Part shown: positions 21,419-34,096 of the stretch, piece by piece
How the letters are laid out: each line of letters opens with the position of its first letter
How positions within the stretch are numbered: the stretch's first letter is position 1
NCBI GenBank assembly: GCA_026936335.1
Contig: JAPMXV010000013.1
Span: 62,001 to 126,000, forward strand
Reading direction: 5' to 3'
Origin: Mantamonas sphyraenae
Lineage: Eukaryota; CRuMs; Mantamonadidae
Length of the DNA stretch: 64,000 nucleotides
Notes under the pieces: model-generated
Databases searched by the model: none
What the model was told of the DNA's origin: nothing
The model's input: only the letters and a program-made list of their open reading frames with translations
Position numbers and translations under genes: made by a program

Positions 21419-23649
21419 TCACCCTCGTCGACGCATGCCATTGCCACTGGGGGTGGCCAGTTTGAAGCCAGGAGGGAGCATGGAGGAGTTGAGGGAAGGG
21501 TCGGAGGATGGGGAGGTGGTGGTGGTGGGGGAGGTGGGGGAGGGTGCCAGGACGAAATCATTGACACGGGGAGTGGCATGGCCTGCGGCAACCAGACTCT
21601 CCTGGAGGGCAAGTTCACGCTCGTTGCGGTCGCGTTTGAGACAGTCGCGTACGTCGGGTGGGATGTCGTCGATGATGGTGGCGATGGCAAAGCGAACGCC
21701 GAGGACGATGTGTTCGATGGCGACAAAGACGGCAATCTCCGTGGCCAGGTCGGCGGAGGGGAAGTGTTGGTTAAAGACGGAGCTGGTGAGGATGAGAAAG
21801 GTGCAATTGGTCATGACAGCCACAGTGGCCATGAGTTCCATCACATTGAACCAGGTGCCAATGTTGGCGGCCTTGACCGGACGTGGGCGACGACACGTGT
21901 GCACCAACTTGAACGCATCACTGCGCACCTCCATCACATTGTTCAGCAGGGCGGCCAGGGCGGCAAGCGGGAAGGCAGGTGCGAAGAAGGTGACGTAGCC
22001 AAACTGCAACACCATCTCCAGGTAATCCTCGTTGGTGCTGCTGTACTCCTGCAACATCGACTCGGCCTCAATCTTGGGAATCTTGCCGCTGCCTGTGCCA
22101 TCGACATCGGTGCCACCACCGGTGCGCAGGCGTCGCTGGCGGAAGCGAGAGACGAGCCAGGGCAACAGGGTTTCACGCACATTGTCCAGGATCTGACGGG
22201 TGACCAGCAGGGCAGCCATCTGCTTCTGCAGCTGCTGCAGATCGCACTTCCAGAAGGCGGTGTAGAAGAGGGAGGCGTAGGAGTTGACAAAGTCAAACAG
22301 AACCACCTTCCAGATGAGATTGTTGTCGTGCTGCGACTCGGTGCGATAGTTCTCCCACGAGTTGAACCAGCTGGCCACGCGTTGGAAGATGGAGTTGAGG
22401 GCGGGCACGAGGGCACTGTACGCCACAGTGGGCAGATACTGGATGGCCCAGTGTTCCCTCTGCACGCGTTCCGCCAGCCAGAAGCTGGCAAACATGGAGG
22501 CAAACGAGAGCAGAAAGAGAGCCCCCAACACGGGGATGCTCACCAGAAACTTGAGATTCCGCTTGAGGGGCGAATACACATACTCTTTGTCGCCTGTGAT
22601 GGGGTTGTCCACAAGGGTGCCGTAGAACTCGGGCCGTTCCGTCTCGGTCACCTCGTAGTCCAGGGTGTGCCATCGGTATGCCAACCGGGCGTTCTCCCTC
22701 TTCCAATACTCCAGGAAACAGACACTCCACAGGGAAATGGCCACGGAGAAGAGGGGCACCCCAAGGTTGTCCAGGGTGGTCAGGTACTGGTACACGGCAA
22801 GGGCCACCCCGGCCACGGTGGGGAACACCAGCCAATGGGTGTAAAAGTCCAACCAGGCAAAGTACAGCGCAATCTTTTCCCCAAAGTAGTTGCGCACCTC
22901 GTCAATGGGCTGCGCCGCAAGCAGCGGTCGATGCACCCACGTTTTGTCCAACGCCGCCTTTTCCCTGCTCTTGTGCAGTGGGAATGCACTCTGCACGCTT
23001 CCTTCGCTCAGACACTGCGACACAATCGGTCTTCCATGCTCCACTGTCCCACCCATGTCCCTGCCCCGTCGCGAGCGCAGCCCTGCGATCGCATCCCACA
23101 CCAAACTCGTCCGCTCCGTCGTCGTCTGCGTCACACACACACACGCGCACGCACACGTGTGTGAGTCATGGAATGGGGTGTGTGTGAGGGGAAGAGGGAG
23201 AGAGGCAAGGGAAGGGTCCTACGTAGCCCCATTCCAACACAAGGAGGGGAGGGGGGAAACGGGGCCTGGGCACGTACGAAAAACGTGGGCGGGTCTTCGA
23301 TCCCTTCAAAGCGCTCACAGTTGGCGACGGCAAAGTCAGAGACGCCGCCTAGTTTGAGGCGCTTCTGCATGTGGACACGCTCGGCAGTGCGCATGAGCTT
23401 GTCAAACGGTGCCTTGATCTTGACAAAGACGGTTTTGGCGTCGCTGCTTCGTGTGCGTGAGACGCCAAAGCCTTCGTGACGAAGGAGATCCACAAGGGCG
23501 CCCTGGTGGCCCTGGTGCACCTCATCGTCCGCCTTGAACACAAGAATGTAATCGGTGGGGTCTTTCAACGCAGCCGCACTCTTCTTGCCCGACGATGCTC
23601 CAGCACGAGGCGGTGTGGACGGCAACGAGCGCACGGGGGTGCTTGTCAT
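21419..23649 (-). CDS. anoctamin/TMEM16 family protein (ANO10-like)
   Basis: Two exons, 23649-23278 and 23125-21419, encode 692 residues. The 152-nt intron (GTACGT donor, GCAG acceptor, phase 0) joins DPPTFF to TTTERTSLVWDAI, recreating the conserved FTxxERxxLV motif before the first helix. The N-terminal cytosolic domain (YILVFKAD, then VSRTRSSDAKTVFVKIKAP) is of the ANO10/K type. The pore region contains ENYRTESQHDNNLIWKVVLF and the anoctamin signature EDYLEMVLQFGYVTFFAPAF followed by PLAALAALLNNVMEVRSDAF. Around ten helices are expected. Family members are calcium-activated chloride channels or lipid scramblases; ANO10-type proteins are mostly intracellular. The C-terminal tail is Ser/Thr/Pro-rich. 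Scramblase activity here is inference from the subfamily. Confidence 0.9.
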
Positions 23650-23866
23650 CGTGTTGTGAGGCAGGGCAGGGCAGGCAGCACGTTTTGGGTTGGTGAAAAG
23701 TGCGGGAACGCGCGTGCATTCATTTGGGGGTGGGGGGGGGATGCCACATGCTCGGTGAGGACACAGAGACACGTGGGGAGTACTGCAGTAGGTGTGCAAC
23801 AGGGTTGAGTTTGCGGTGGGGAGCCACGGAGAGTTTTGCGGTCCGGGATTGGCCTTCGCACACACG

Positions 23867-24184
23867 TCAAACAGCCGTGGGCCCAGCAGATTCACCCTCT
23901 GAGGAGGATGTGGACGCAGTGGTGGATTCTTTGGTTGATGAGGAGGAGGAGGTTGTGCCGGATGAGTCCTTGAGGTAGTTTGTGCGATATTTGTTCGCGT
24001 TCTTCTTCTTGCCGTCCCGGGACTTTGTTTTGTTGATGGCCACAAACATGATGGCCAGACCGACAAAGAGAAGAGGGATGCCTGCTCCCTGCAGACCCTC
24101 ATTGATGAGGATAATGGCGCCGATGACGCATCCCAGAAAGAGCAGGAGGGCAATGAGACGCTTGTGATTGCCGGTGAGTTCCAT
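23867..24184 (-). CDS. small two-helix membrane protein, function unknown
   Basis: From the ATG at 24184 the frame gives 105 residues. Two hydrophobic segments (LIALLLFLGCVIGAIILI and GIPLLFVGLAIMFVAI) are joined by a short loop. Lys-rich juxtamembrane residues (KTKSRDGKKKNANKY) follow, then a Ser/Thr-rich tail of about 35 residues. The frame also opens 18 codons earlier, but the ATG at 24184 places the first helix at a normal distance. I do not recognise the family. It lies on the same strand as the anoctamin, 217 bp upstream of that start codon, and diverges from ALG11 with 169 bp between start codons. Confidence 0.6.
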   Translation of the reverse strand: MELTGNHKRLIALLLFLGCVIGAIILINEGLQGAGIPLLFVGLAIMFVAINKTKSRDGKKKNANKYRTNYLKDSSGTTSSSSSTKESTTASTSSSEGESAGPTAV

Positions 24185-24353
24185 CGCGAATGAAAAGCAG
24201 TAGATTGTCTGCCCCAGGGCACACTCTGATTGGTTCAATTAATCCCCAGCACATCCTTTGGTGCCGGTGCCCCTCCTGCACATCGCATGTGGCATGGGGG
24301 CATGGGGTCACTCTCCGGGCAGGCACCCAAGACAAACCCCGGAGAACCACAGG

Positions 24354-25838
24354 ATGACCTGGTGGCTACTGGTGCTCATTCCCGTGTGTCTTCGCCTGTG
24401 GGGATGGATCCGCAGTGTAAAGTCACCCAACACGGTGGGGTTCTTCCACCCGTATGCGTATGTACAAGTGGCAGGGGCGGGCAACGGGGAACCGGAGCCC
24501 GTCTGTGTGTGTGTGAGTGACGTCAACGGCTGACCCACCACCCACCCGCACACACGACACACGACACACAGCAACGACGGCGGTGGGGGCGAACGGGTAC
24601 TGTGGTGTGCAGTGCATGCGTTGCAGACACATCGGGACACACAGTGCATTGTGTACAGTGGAGACGCGGTGGAAAAGGCAGCGGTGGTGGCCAAGGTGCA
24701 GCAGCGTTTCGGGATTGCTCTGGACCCGCAACGGCTGAGCCTGCGCAGACTGTACACACGTGTGCTTGTGGAAGCCTGGTTGTACCCTCGGTTCACCATG
24801 TTGGGCCAGAGTCTGGGTTCGGTGGTGCTTGCCCTGGAGACCGTACTTGTGGCAGGCGTTCCCCGCTTCGTCTGCGACTCCATGGGCTACGCCTTCACCT
24901 ACCCTGTGTTTGTCTGGCTGGCTGGCTGCACCGTGGGCTCCTATGTACATTACCCGACAATCAGCACAGACATGCTTGCGCGTGTGCAGCACGCTCACCA
25001 GGGTCAGGTGACGAATGCCGACGTCATCCGCAAGTCGCAGACGTTGACACGCGCCAAAGTGGCCTACTATCGTCTGTTTGCACGGATGTATGCTTGGGTG
25101 GGTTCCTTCTCCTCGTTGGTGATGACCAACAGCAGCTGGACGGCGGCACACATCGACGACCTCTGGCACACTCGCTCGTCCGTGGTGTATCCGCCATGCA
25201 ACGCAACCCTGTTTGCCCAATTCCCACTGTTGCCACGTGATCGCTCCCTCATCATCTCCATTGCCCAGTTCCGTCCGGAGAAGGATCAGCTGCTGCAGCT
25301 GGAGGCGTTTGCGCTGCTGCGGGACATGTTGCGTGAGCGAAACAGTTCCCATTCGCCCCAATTGCACATGATTGGCGCATGTAGGCATGCACAGGACGAG
25401 GAGGTGCTTGCTGGGCTGCGTGTGCGCGCCAAGGAGCTGCAGCTGGAGGACGATGTCACCTTTGTGGTCAATGCAAGCTTTGACGCCCTCCAGGAGTACC
25501 TGCAGACTGCACACATGGGCTTGCACACCATGTTGGACGAACACTTGGGCATCAGCGTGTGTGAGATGCTTGCTGCCGGGGTGCTGACCATTGCCAACAA
25601 CTCGGCAGGACCCAAGATGGACATTGTGGTGCCGTGCCACCCACAGGACCAGGCAGTGGGGTTCCTGGCCCTCTCTGCACAGGAGTACGCCGATAGCATG
25701 GCCTATGTCCTGGACATGTCCGAGGACGAGCAGAGCCAGGTCCAGCAGCGTGCACGCAAACGCATGCTCGACCTCTTTAGCGAGGAGGAGTTTGCAAAGG
25801 TGTTTGTGGACAAGGTGGATGCCTGGAGGGGCGCATGA
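24354..25838 (+). CDS. ALG11: ALG11, GDP-mannose:dolichol-linked oligosaccharide alpha-1,2-mannosyltransferase
   Basis: Two exons, 24354-24457 and 24572-25838, encode 456 residues. The 114-nt intron (GTATGT donor, ACAG acceptor, phase 2) joins VGFFHPYA to NDGGGGERVLWCAVHAL, recreating the ALG11 N-terminal motif. An N-terminal helix (WWLLVLIPVCLRLWGWI) anchors it to the cytosolic face of the ER. Other family motifs are GSYVHYPTIS, VVYPPC, ISIAQFRPEKDQ and the GT4 E(x7)E motif in EHLGISVCE. ALG11 adds the fourth and fifth mannoses to Man3GlcNAc2-PP-dolichol, so the lineage makes at least a Man5 lipid-linked oligosaccharide. It converges on the NDUFA4-like gene with 193 bp between stop codons. 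Confidence 0.93.
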
Positions 25839-26031
25839 GCACGCCGTGTGCGTGGGAGGGAGAAAACCCAGCCGAATCCTCATGAAGCTTCAGGAAGTTT
25901 CAGAAATGTCCAGCAAGAATTTGCCAAGAAGGCCCATCGCCGTGCACAGAAGACAGATAGAGATAAATAGGACACTTCATTGTTTGATTGGATTGACTTT
26001 TGCTGTACATGTTGGAGGGATGACGAGGTGC

Positions 26032-26283
26032 TCACATGGTGGCCTCGCGGGAGACATAGCCCGGGGTCATCTTCTTCATGACCTCCTCCTTGTCCAGCTG
26101 CATCACGTGGTTGTCCGTGCGCTTGCCCGTCATGGACGGGAGCGGAGTCTTGTCCAGCTGCACATCCGGGTTGTGCATCAGCTGGTGGGTGACCATTGTG
26201 CCGGCACCGGTGACCACACCGCCGAGCAGCAGCACCAGCGGGGTCACTTCCCATGCAAACCATGCGTTCTTAGCCTTGCTCAT
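26032..26283 (-). CDS. NDUFA4: NDUFA4/MLRQ (B12D) family respiratory-chain subunit
   Basis: A short single-exon frame of 83 residues, almost the same length as human NDUFA4 (81). It has a basic N-terminus (MSKAKNAWF), one transmembrane segment (EVTPLVLLLGGVVTGAGTMV), and the family's HNPDVQLDK motif right after it, matching the NPDVxWxK block of MLRQ proteins. The tail is hydrophilic. Members are single-pass inner-membrane proteins found with cytochrome c oxidase or complex I. Assignment rests on size, topology and the NPDV motif, so it is good but not certain. It diverges from the next small gene with about 250 bp between start codons. Confidence 0.7.
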   Translation of the reverse strand: MSKAKNAWFAWEVTPLVLLLGGVVTGAGTMVTHQLMHNPDVQLDKTPLPSMTGKRTDNHVMQLDKEEVMKKMTPGYVSREATM

Positions 26284-26535
26284 TGTTGTTCGTTTAAAAG
26301 AGTGTTCGAGGTGGAGTCGAAGAGTTGTTAAAAGTCCTTGTCGGAGTTTCTTGGTCGACCCGGCGCAGGGGCGCCCTCCGCTTTTCAAGGCGCCACGGAA
26401 GGTTCTGCGAATCTTCGCGCCGGATCTTCGAAACCTCGCGCACCTTCGAGCCCAGGACACACATAGGGGATGCGGCGCCACATGCACCACCCGACCCAAG
26501 ACAAAGTCGTCTCCAAACACACACTCATACCTACC

Positions 26536-26769
26536 ATGTCTCGTATGCTCCAATCCGTAAAGACCAACGCCAACGTCCTGTCCGTTGGCATCACACTCGG
26601 CTTTGCCGTGGGTCTCACCGAGACCATGCATGCACAGGGTCTCAGCTCTCTGTCGCCCGAGGTGCAATACACTACATCGCCGGCCATGTTTGATGCCATC
26701 CAGGCTCGTGTCGACGCACGTGCTGGCTGGAGCCTCGGCCGCAACAACGTGCCCCACCATCCCAGGTGA
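26536..26769 (+). CDS. small hypothetical protein, possibly with a further exon downstream
   Basis: From the ATG at 26536 the frame gives 77 residues: a basic amphipathic start (MSRMLQSVKTN), a weak hydrophobic stretch (VLSVGITLGFAVGL) and an Arg-containing C-terminus. It is preceded by CTACC and shares a divergent promoter with the NDUFA4-like gene, which hints at a mitochondrial protein. Just before its stop, a weak donor (AG/GTGATG at 26765/26766) could lead to an acceptor near 26,838, where the sequence stays open in two frames; the phase-matched one reads SLAQAVGVLEPRGGFDGENP and ends CKCCGSNERAFQH. I do not recognise the family. Confidence 0.45.
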   Translation: MSRMLQSVKTNANVLSVGITLGFAVGLTETMHAQGLSSLSPEVQYTTSPAMFDAIQARVDARAGWSLGRNNVPHHPR

Positions 26770-27176
26770 TGACCTGTAGTCACCTGGTCGACTTGAGTTC
26801 TCCCTCCCTCGCTGTGGGTGGTTGTGTACATTGTGTGCAGCCTTGCGCAAGCAGTCGGTGTCCTCGAACCTCGTGGAGGATTCGATGGCGAAAATCCGCA
26901 AACCCGCGGACAACACCGGTGTCCACACAACCACATCCCCACGCATCCCTCCATTCCCTCCCGGTTCCAACCATGGATTTGTAAATGTTGTGGGTCGAAC
27001 GAACGCGCATTCCAACACTGAAGACAATGGCATCAGACGGCGAACGCTGTGGCACCTGCAGCTGCCAAAATCAAAGTCCCTTTGACAAAATCTCTTCATC
27101 ATCCTGGCCTCCATCCACTGTCTTCCATGCTCATCTCCTCCCACCAACAAAGGCAGCACAACTCAGAAAAAACTCC
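26770..27176. other. convergent spacer before the Roco gene
   Basis: About 407 bp separate the small plus-strand gene from the stop of the minus-strand Roco gene. It may contain a second exon of the small gene (26,838-27,021 in the phase-2 reading). Otherwise only 3' UTR sequence is expected, and no RNA gene or repeat was seen. Confidence 0.4.
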
Positions 27177-30100
27177 TCACAAATTTCCATTCCAACCGCG
27201 CCCACCATCCTCATCATCGTCCCACAACAACTGCACGTGGTCATCCACAGTGTCCACACGCTTCTCCAGATTCACCAATGCAGCGCGCAGCTCGTCCGAG
27301 ACTGCCACGTGGCCCATGGACGAGGAAGAGCCCGCAGCCTCCATCTGCTCAATCTTCTCCCGCGTCTCCCTCAACCCGCGCCTCAGTTCCTCCACCTCGG
27401 CTTGTGTCATGGCTCCCTTGCTGCTGCTCTTTTGCTGCAGCTCCGTGACCCACGCCAGAAGTTTCGGGTACTGTGCCATCAGGCGCTTGATCGCTGCAAA
27501 CTGCTTCCCCACGCGTCTCTCCAGTTTGTCCATGCGCATGTCCTGTGCATCCATGCGTCCTTCCTGTGCATCCATCCGCTCGTTTTGTCTCCTGAACTCC
27601 TCTCGGACCCATTCCTGGTCCGATTGATCAGCCTTTGTTGGCGCAATGCCAAACAGAAGCTCGATGCGTTTCAATCCCACCTCAGCCGTCCGGCAGTACC
27701 CTGCGTCTGCGCTACTGCCTTCCAACAGCTGCTCAACCGTCTCTCGCAGCGTGTGGTCGTTCCAGTCCATGCGACACACCGTCAGCACGTCCGTGCTGCA
27801 CACACATCGGTTGCACAGTGGGTACACAAACAACCTGCTGTGCAGTCCTTCATACAGGCCCGACTGCTTGGCCACCTCTCTCAACTTCTTTTCCGCCTTT
27901 GCCATCATGTCAGCCACCCCGTCCCACTCTGTGTGTGCCACAATCACATCGATGTGGCGTGTGTTTGGCTCGTGCACAGCCACAATGTGCCCCTGTCCAG
28001 ACACGTACACCTTCATCCAATTGAGGTACACGTCTTCCTCCAACACATCACCACGGTACTCCTCCAACAGCCGCACCTGAAGCAGATTGAACAGAGCTGG
28101 TGGCAGAATGTGCCAGTTTTCCTTCTGCCATGCCTCGTTGTGCTCCTCCTCGCTTCCATCCATCGTCTCTGGCGCATCACCTGTCCACTCGTGACCGTTG
28201 GCTACCCACACGAAGCGTCGTCCCATGCGACACGGGTTGTTTTGAAGCCACTTGTCCGGCAGCGGATCCAAACGCCTCCGCAGGTACGGGAACAGCAGCT
28301 GCTCCTCACCCACACGTGCACACATCTCAACCTCACATAACAGACCCAACAACACATCTCCCACAACACCACAGTCGTCTTCCACACGCACGCTGGTGCT
28401 GGTGCCGCTGCTGGAAGACTCTGACGACGACAGCAACGACGACGACGAAGGTGACGACAAGTCCTCTTCTGTGGCAGCCACCAAATGCATGTGCAAATGC
28501 TCCACCTGGCGTCGCAGCTTGTCATCCCATGTCACCAGGCCATGATGCGATCCCCCGTCGATCTGCGCACTCTTGTCCAGCCCCTGCACGTCATCCCCCT
28601 CGATGAAACCTCCCATCAACTTGGCCAGCCACACAGGATTCAACACAACCAGACGAGCTTCCTTGTGCCACACCACTTCCTGCAGGTGGTGCAGCTCGTC
28701 CAGCGACGCCTTGAAAATGCGTCCACTCTTGCTTGGAAAATGCTCCACCATCTTGCTGTCCCTGTTCACCGCGTCTTCCAACTCCCACGTACGCAACCAC
28801 GGCTTGATCCGCATGTCCTCTTCCTTGCGCAGCGTCTGCACGTACTTTTGCAATTCCACCGTCCCACGCGGCACCATCCGTCTCGTCGCAAGCTCCTTGC
28901 TCGCTGCATTCAATGACACAAGCAGCGGCTTCACATTGCCTCTGTACGACGACGCATCCACCACAAATGCCCCGTCCTCGGCGTCCATTTTGAGCTGCTT
29001 GTACCTGTTGCTCTGCTTCCACGCTTGTACCCACCCCTTCAAGTCCTTCAATGCCTTTTCCCTGTCCATGCGTGCTCCTTGTGTCACTTCCTCCGCCAGA
29101 TCCGCATGAGTCAGCACAAACCACATCTGCGGTTTCTTTTTCTCCGCCACACGCGCAGACACCTTGCTCGACACCATGTCCAGCCACAGTTCCAACTCTG
29201 TCCTTGCCGCATCCATGTCCACCTTGTGACACTCCGACAGGTCATCCCATGCCACCATCGATGCCACCAGAACAAACACTCCGCCCTGGCCCATCAGCAG
29301 ATACTGGTGGCCCACCCAGTACTCTGCCTGCCCGCCATAGTCGCTGATACGCACCTGAACATTGTCCAGTGGGAATTCGTACACGTCCATGCCGTGTGTG
29401 GACAGCGTGTTGCGTCGAGCGTTCAGCGCCTGCTTTCTCGACTTGAACTTCATCTTTCCCCACAACATCTTGCCAAACGAACTGTGCTCTCGCATGGTAT
29501 TGATCAGGGTCGTCTTGCCCTGTCCCCCATGACCCAGCACCATCCAGTTGACCCATTCCCACGGCGTGTCCATCCGCGACAGGTAGTCCACCACTGCAGC
29601 CCCACCCTTCTTCACCACATGACCCGGCACATCATCCAGAGTCTCGTCATCGTCCAACAGGAGCACTTGCAGCTTCTGCAGCCTGGCCATAGCCTGTCGT
29701 GGAAGCACGCTGATGACACATTTCCGCATGTCCAGGATCTGCAGCTCCTTGCACTGGCCAATCCCCTCTGGCAGCTCGCGCACCTGCTCCTCAACATCGT
29801 CCTCCTGTGTCAGCTGCAATGTGCGCAGATTGGACAGGTCCAACGCAGAAAACGCATCCGACAGATGCTGCGTGCTGTGGAACCGCACATTGAGAGGGGC
29901 ACTCCAGCACGAGATGATCTCATCGGCCTCGTTGCCTACCGAACTGCCACGTTGCACAGCACGGTGTCCCTTGTCCAGGTGCATTCGCATCCCTGTGGGT
30001 GTGTGGATGTCTGGGTGCACCAGGCCGTCCAAACACGCCGTGAGGAGCTGCGTGGCCACTTCTCGCGTCCACTCCATCTGATGTTGCATACGCCAACCAT

Positions 30101-33100
30101 GCAAACTGGACCCATAATCCCTCAGGATGGCGTATGTGTGTGTCCCCTGCATCATCCGAACCAGAGTTGGGCACACGCTCAGATCTTCGCTCGTCACCCG
30201 TGCGCCACATTGGACCAACAGCACCATCACACGCAGATGACCACTCGAACCTGCATACCACAGTGCAGAGCGCCCCTCGTGATCTCGTGCGTCGATTCCA
30301 ACGTCATCCGAGTCCAACATCGCTTTCACCAAATCCATCCACCCTTCCTCCGCTCCAATCATCAGCCCTGACATCCCCTCCAGATCCCTGCCGCGTCCTC
30401 TCGATCCTGCCTTTAACAGGCAATTCAGAATCCCGTGATGCCGTATGCGAAGCGCTGCCTCCCACACCGTCTGCTGTTCCTTCGCCCCCGCATCACCCAA
30501 AGCTCCAAAGGCAAGCAGTGTCTCTACAGCCTCTTGCTTGCCCGACAGCACCGCCCATACCAACGGCGAGTTGCCCACGGCTGTCGTGCGATGGATGTGT
30601 GCTCCGGAGGCGTGCAGAGTCAACACGCACTCTCGCCTTCCATTCGCCGCAGCCACCATCAGTGCATCCCATTGGTCCTCTCCACTCGCATACGAAACGT
30701 CTGCACCAGCATCCAACAGCACACCCACCACACCAACAAATCCACCTTCGGCAGCCACCATCAACGGCGACCATCCATCCACAGTCGCAGCGTTCACATC
30801 TGCCCCATGCCTCACCAGCACCTCTACGCACGCCTGTCGTCCCTCCAGGGCTGCATACATCACAGCTGTGCCACCAGACTCCTGGGCAGCGTTGACATCG
30901 ACACCAGCGTTCACCAGGGCTTCGAGCAGATCTGCGTGTCCGTCTTTTGCCACGTGCATCGCCGGTGTCCACCCGTCTTCATCCACATACGTCGCACGTG
31001 CACCACGTGCAAGAACTAGGTTCGCCAGCTTGGTCCACTCCTCCTCACACGCCACCAGCAGAACTTTGTCCAGCACATCGTCACCTGGGTTTGCTTCGCT
31101 CCTTTCTGCCAGCACCGTCATCAGCTGTCTGTCTCGTGACCCTAGACCAAGTTTCCACAGAGTGGAAACAATTTCTGTGTCCTTCGGCATCTGCTTCATG
31201 TGTGTCATCAGCGACCGCATCGCTTGCAGATTGCCACTTTGCAAACAGAGGGCGAGCGCCGTTTTCCCATCCACGTCCTCGTCTTCAGTCCTTGCACCGG
31301 CTTCAAGCAGTAGGTTCACAGTGATGATGTTTGTGCTCTCGCGAACACATGCCTCCATGAGCGCTGTGCGCTTTGTCTCAGCCTGTACGGCGTTGACATC
31401 CACACTCGCAGCGAGGAGCGTCCGAATCCCATCCAAATCGTTGTTCCTGACATCGGAAAAGAACAAAGCGGATGCATCACCCGGATTGTTGCGAACCAGT
31501 ATCTTCAACATCTCTTCACGTGCCTTGTCTGTCCATTCCCGCGTCACCACTTCCACCAAGGAGCGGCCACGCACACGCACTCTCGTATCCGCCCCCGCCT
31601 TGACTAGCGCCATGATACAATGTCTGTGACCACGTTCCATCGCTTGCTGGAGTGCTGTCGCCCCCTGATCATCCTGGGCTCCCAAATCTGCGCCAAGCGC
31701 AATGAGTTTCTCGACGGCCTTTGCGTTGCCATAGAACGCAGCAAGGGTGAGTGCTGTGTCATTGCCAGATTTTCGCTGTTCCATATCGGCTCCTGCTCCC
31801 ACAAGCACGTCAATCATGTCCGCATTGTTCTTCGCTGCAGCCATGTGGAGCGCACTCCAAAGTCCTTCCTCAGTCGTTGCGTTCAGATCCACTCCATGTT
31901 CCACAAGCTGTCGAGCAACTTCAAGATGATTCCTGTTTGCTGCTCTGAGCAAAAGTGTCCATCCATCCTGGCCCACCGTATTTGGATTTGCACCCGCAGC
32001 CAGGAGCGCTCTCGTGATACCAAGGTGTCCTTGGTTCACTGCCACAGCGAGAGCAGAATACCCATCCGCATCCGAGCGGCGTGGGTCCGCCTTTGCTTCG
32101 ATCAGTAACTTCACAAGCTCTTCATGCCTGTACGCCGCCCTGTACAGGGGCGAGTTCAGGACCTCTTTGCCACCATCCACATCCGCTCCAGCCTCCAAGA
32201 GCACTTTAACGGCCTCCACATGACCATCGTCACACCCAAGAGCTAAGGGAGTACTCCCCGCCTTGGTGAGTGCCTCCTTGTCAGCACCTGCATCGAGGAG
32301 GGTTCGAATAGCCATGGTATGCCCCTTCTGTGCACAGCAGTGCAATGCCGTGAACGCATTGGATGGGTTGATGTCATCCACATGAACTCCTTCTGTGCTT
32401 AGCAGCCAGTCAATCACCTCTGCATGGCCATCGAGTGCAGCCAGGTGGAGTGCATTCCACCCGTCTACGTTTTGTGCCAGGGGATTGGCACCCGCATCCA
32501 ACATCATCTTGGCACAGTGTGCGTGGCCTGAAGCGGCTGATATCATGAGGGGGGTCTCTTCCTCGGCATGTTTGGCTTCCACGTCCGCTCCAGCATCCAA
32601 AAGCAACTGGACGCAGTCCTGATGCCCTTGCTCGCACGCCAGGTGAAGTGGAGATCTCCTCTTTTTCACATCACCCCTCTCAATGTCAGCACGTGCGTTG
32701 ATGAGCTGAGCAACAATGTCCTTGTGCCCAGTGCAACAGGCAGCCCCGAGCGCGGTTAACTGTGAAAAACCAACTTTGTCCACATCAGCACCAGCTGCAA
32801 GGAGAATATCGACGCATGCGTAGAAACCTCTGGCTGCTGCAAGGGTCAGGGGGCGTACATCATCGACCACAAAGTTCACGTTGGCCGCGTGTTTGCACAG
32901 CAAGTCCACGACGTCGCTGGCACCGATCGCCGCAGCACAGAGCAGCGGAGACCACCGATTCGTTGTTGGTTCCACCTTGGCACCCGACTTTAAGAGAAGT
33001 TCTGCACATGGAGCATTGCCCAATTGGGATGCAGCGCACAGTCGATGTTCGCTTCGTGTTCGACCGTTTGCAACATCTGCACCACTGAGAAACCCTTTCA

Positions 33101-34096
33101 AGGCGTTGTCATCTCCACAGAGAAGAGCCCAATCCACACTCTCATTGCTCCTCTTCAGTGCTTGGGAGACCATTGCTTGCACACTGTCCAGTAGCGACGT
33201 CGTCTTTGGCAGAACGACAATCCGGCTCCTTTGGACCACATTGGTCCTTCTGAGTTTCTCCAACCGTGCATCCGCATCCGCATCCCCCAAATAGGCAATG
33301 GTGATTGGATGTTCCAGCTCGTCGCGTCGATCTCCCCACAAACGGTCGAAAAGGAACCCGTCGTCACTTTGTGAGCCCGGTTCGTCATCACACAGCACCA
33401 CCAGAGTCGCCAGATGTGCTACCGAGACATCCGATGTTGTAAAAACATTCATCAGCACATCCACTGTGTCGTGAATGCCCGGAAATCTCCAAACACCACC
33501 TTTCAGGGCGACACGTTCCGATGCGATTGCTGGTGATCACCAAACCCTCATGTGTGAGTGCCCTATCGTGTGAAGAATGCGTGCGATTGTATCACCCACT
33601 TACCATCCAACACCTTTTCCACATGTTTTTCGCTCTTGACGTGCAGATCCACCATCACCGTCCGTTTTCCTGGTTCCTGATGAGGCCTCTTTTTGTCCAC
33701 GTCCCTCTCCCGCTTCTCCTTTCCAGCCCCAGCCTTCCTCTCCATCTCCTGCACCCCCTGTTTCGTTTCAACATCCTCTCTAGGGCTATCTGCACCCTCT
33801 TGGTGGTCTGCTTTCTTGCCATTCTCCTGTTGGGTTCCCACGTCAATGGTGGCACCCTCGCCACCCACTTCCACCACCATCTCCTCGCCTTCTTCTGCCA
33901 CCTCATCATCCTTCTGGCGGTTGTGCCCCTTTGGCACCTCTTTGTGGATCTCGTTGTCATCTTCCTGGGGTGTAACGGTGTTGGCAAACACAGCCACGTG
34001 TGTCAACACCTGCTTGCGCATGTCCTCATCGTCTGGTTTGCTTGTTTCCCACAGAGACACCATGTCACGCACACTCTGTCTCTTGTTTTGACTCAT
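27177..34096 (-). CDS. ankyrin-LRR-Roco (ROC-COR GTPase) giant signalling protein
   Basis: Two exons, 34096-33604 and 33529-27177, encode 2,281 residues. The 74-nt intron has a GTAAGT donor and an ACCAG acceptor, phase 1. Order: a charged N-terminus (MSQNKRQSVRDMVSLWE) and an unassigned alpha/beta-like domain with LATLVVLCDDEPG; an ankyrin array encoded about 33,060-30,100, about two dozen repeats with the LLLDAGADV signature; a few leucine-rich repeats (29,890-29,640; LRTLQLTQ, LQILDMRKC); a Roc GTPase with P-loop GHGGQGKTTLIN (near 29,530), DYGGQ switch II and THAD; then a COR-type region and a coiled-coil C-terminus (LEEL/LEKRV heptads). No kinase domain is present, unlike LRRK proteins. 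Ankyrin-rich Roco proteins occur in several protists and choanoflagellates; they are thought to be dimeric GTPase scaffolds. Upstream and effector partners are unknown. Confidence 0.85.

Noticed and set aside
26385-27159. minus-strand frame extending the NDUFA4-like gene upstream
   Set aside because: It overlaps the divergent small gene and is unlike MLRQ proteins, which are about 80 residues long.
27177-34096. a kinase domain in the Roco protein, as in LRRK2
   Set aside because: After the COR-type region there are only a hydrophilic region and coiled coil; no glycine loop, HRD or DFG motifs are present.
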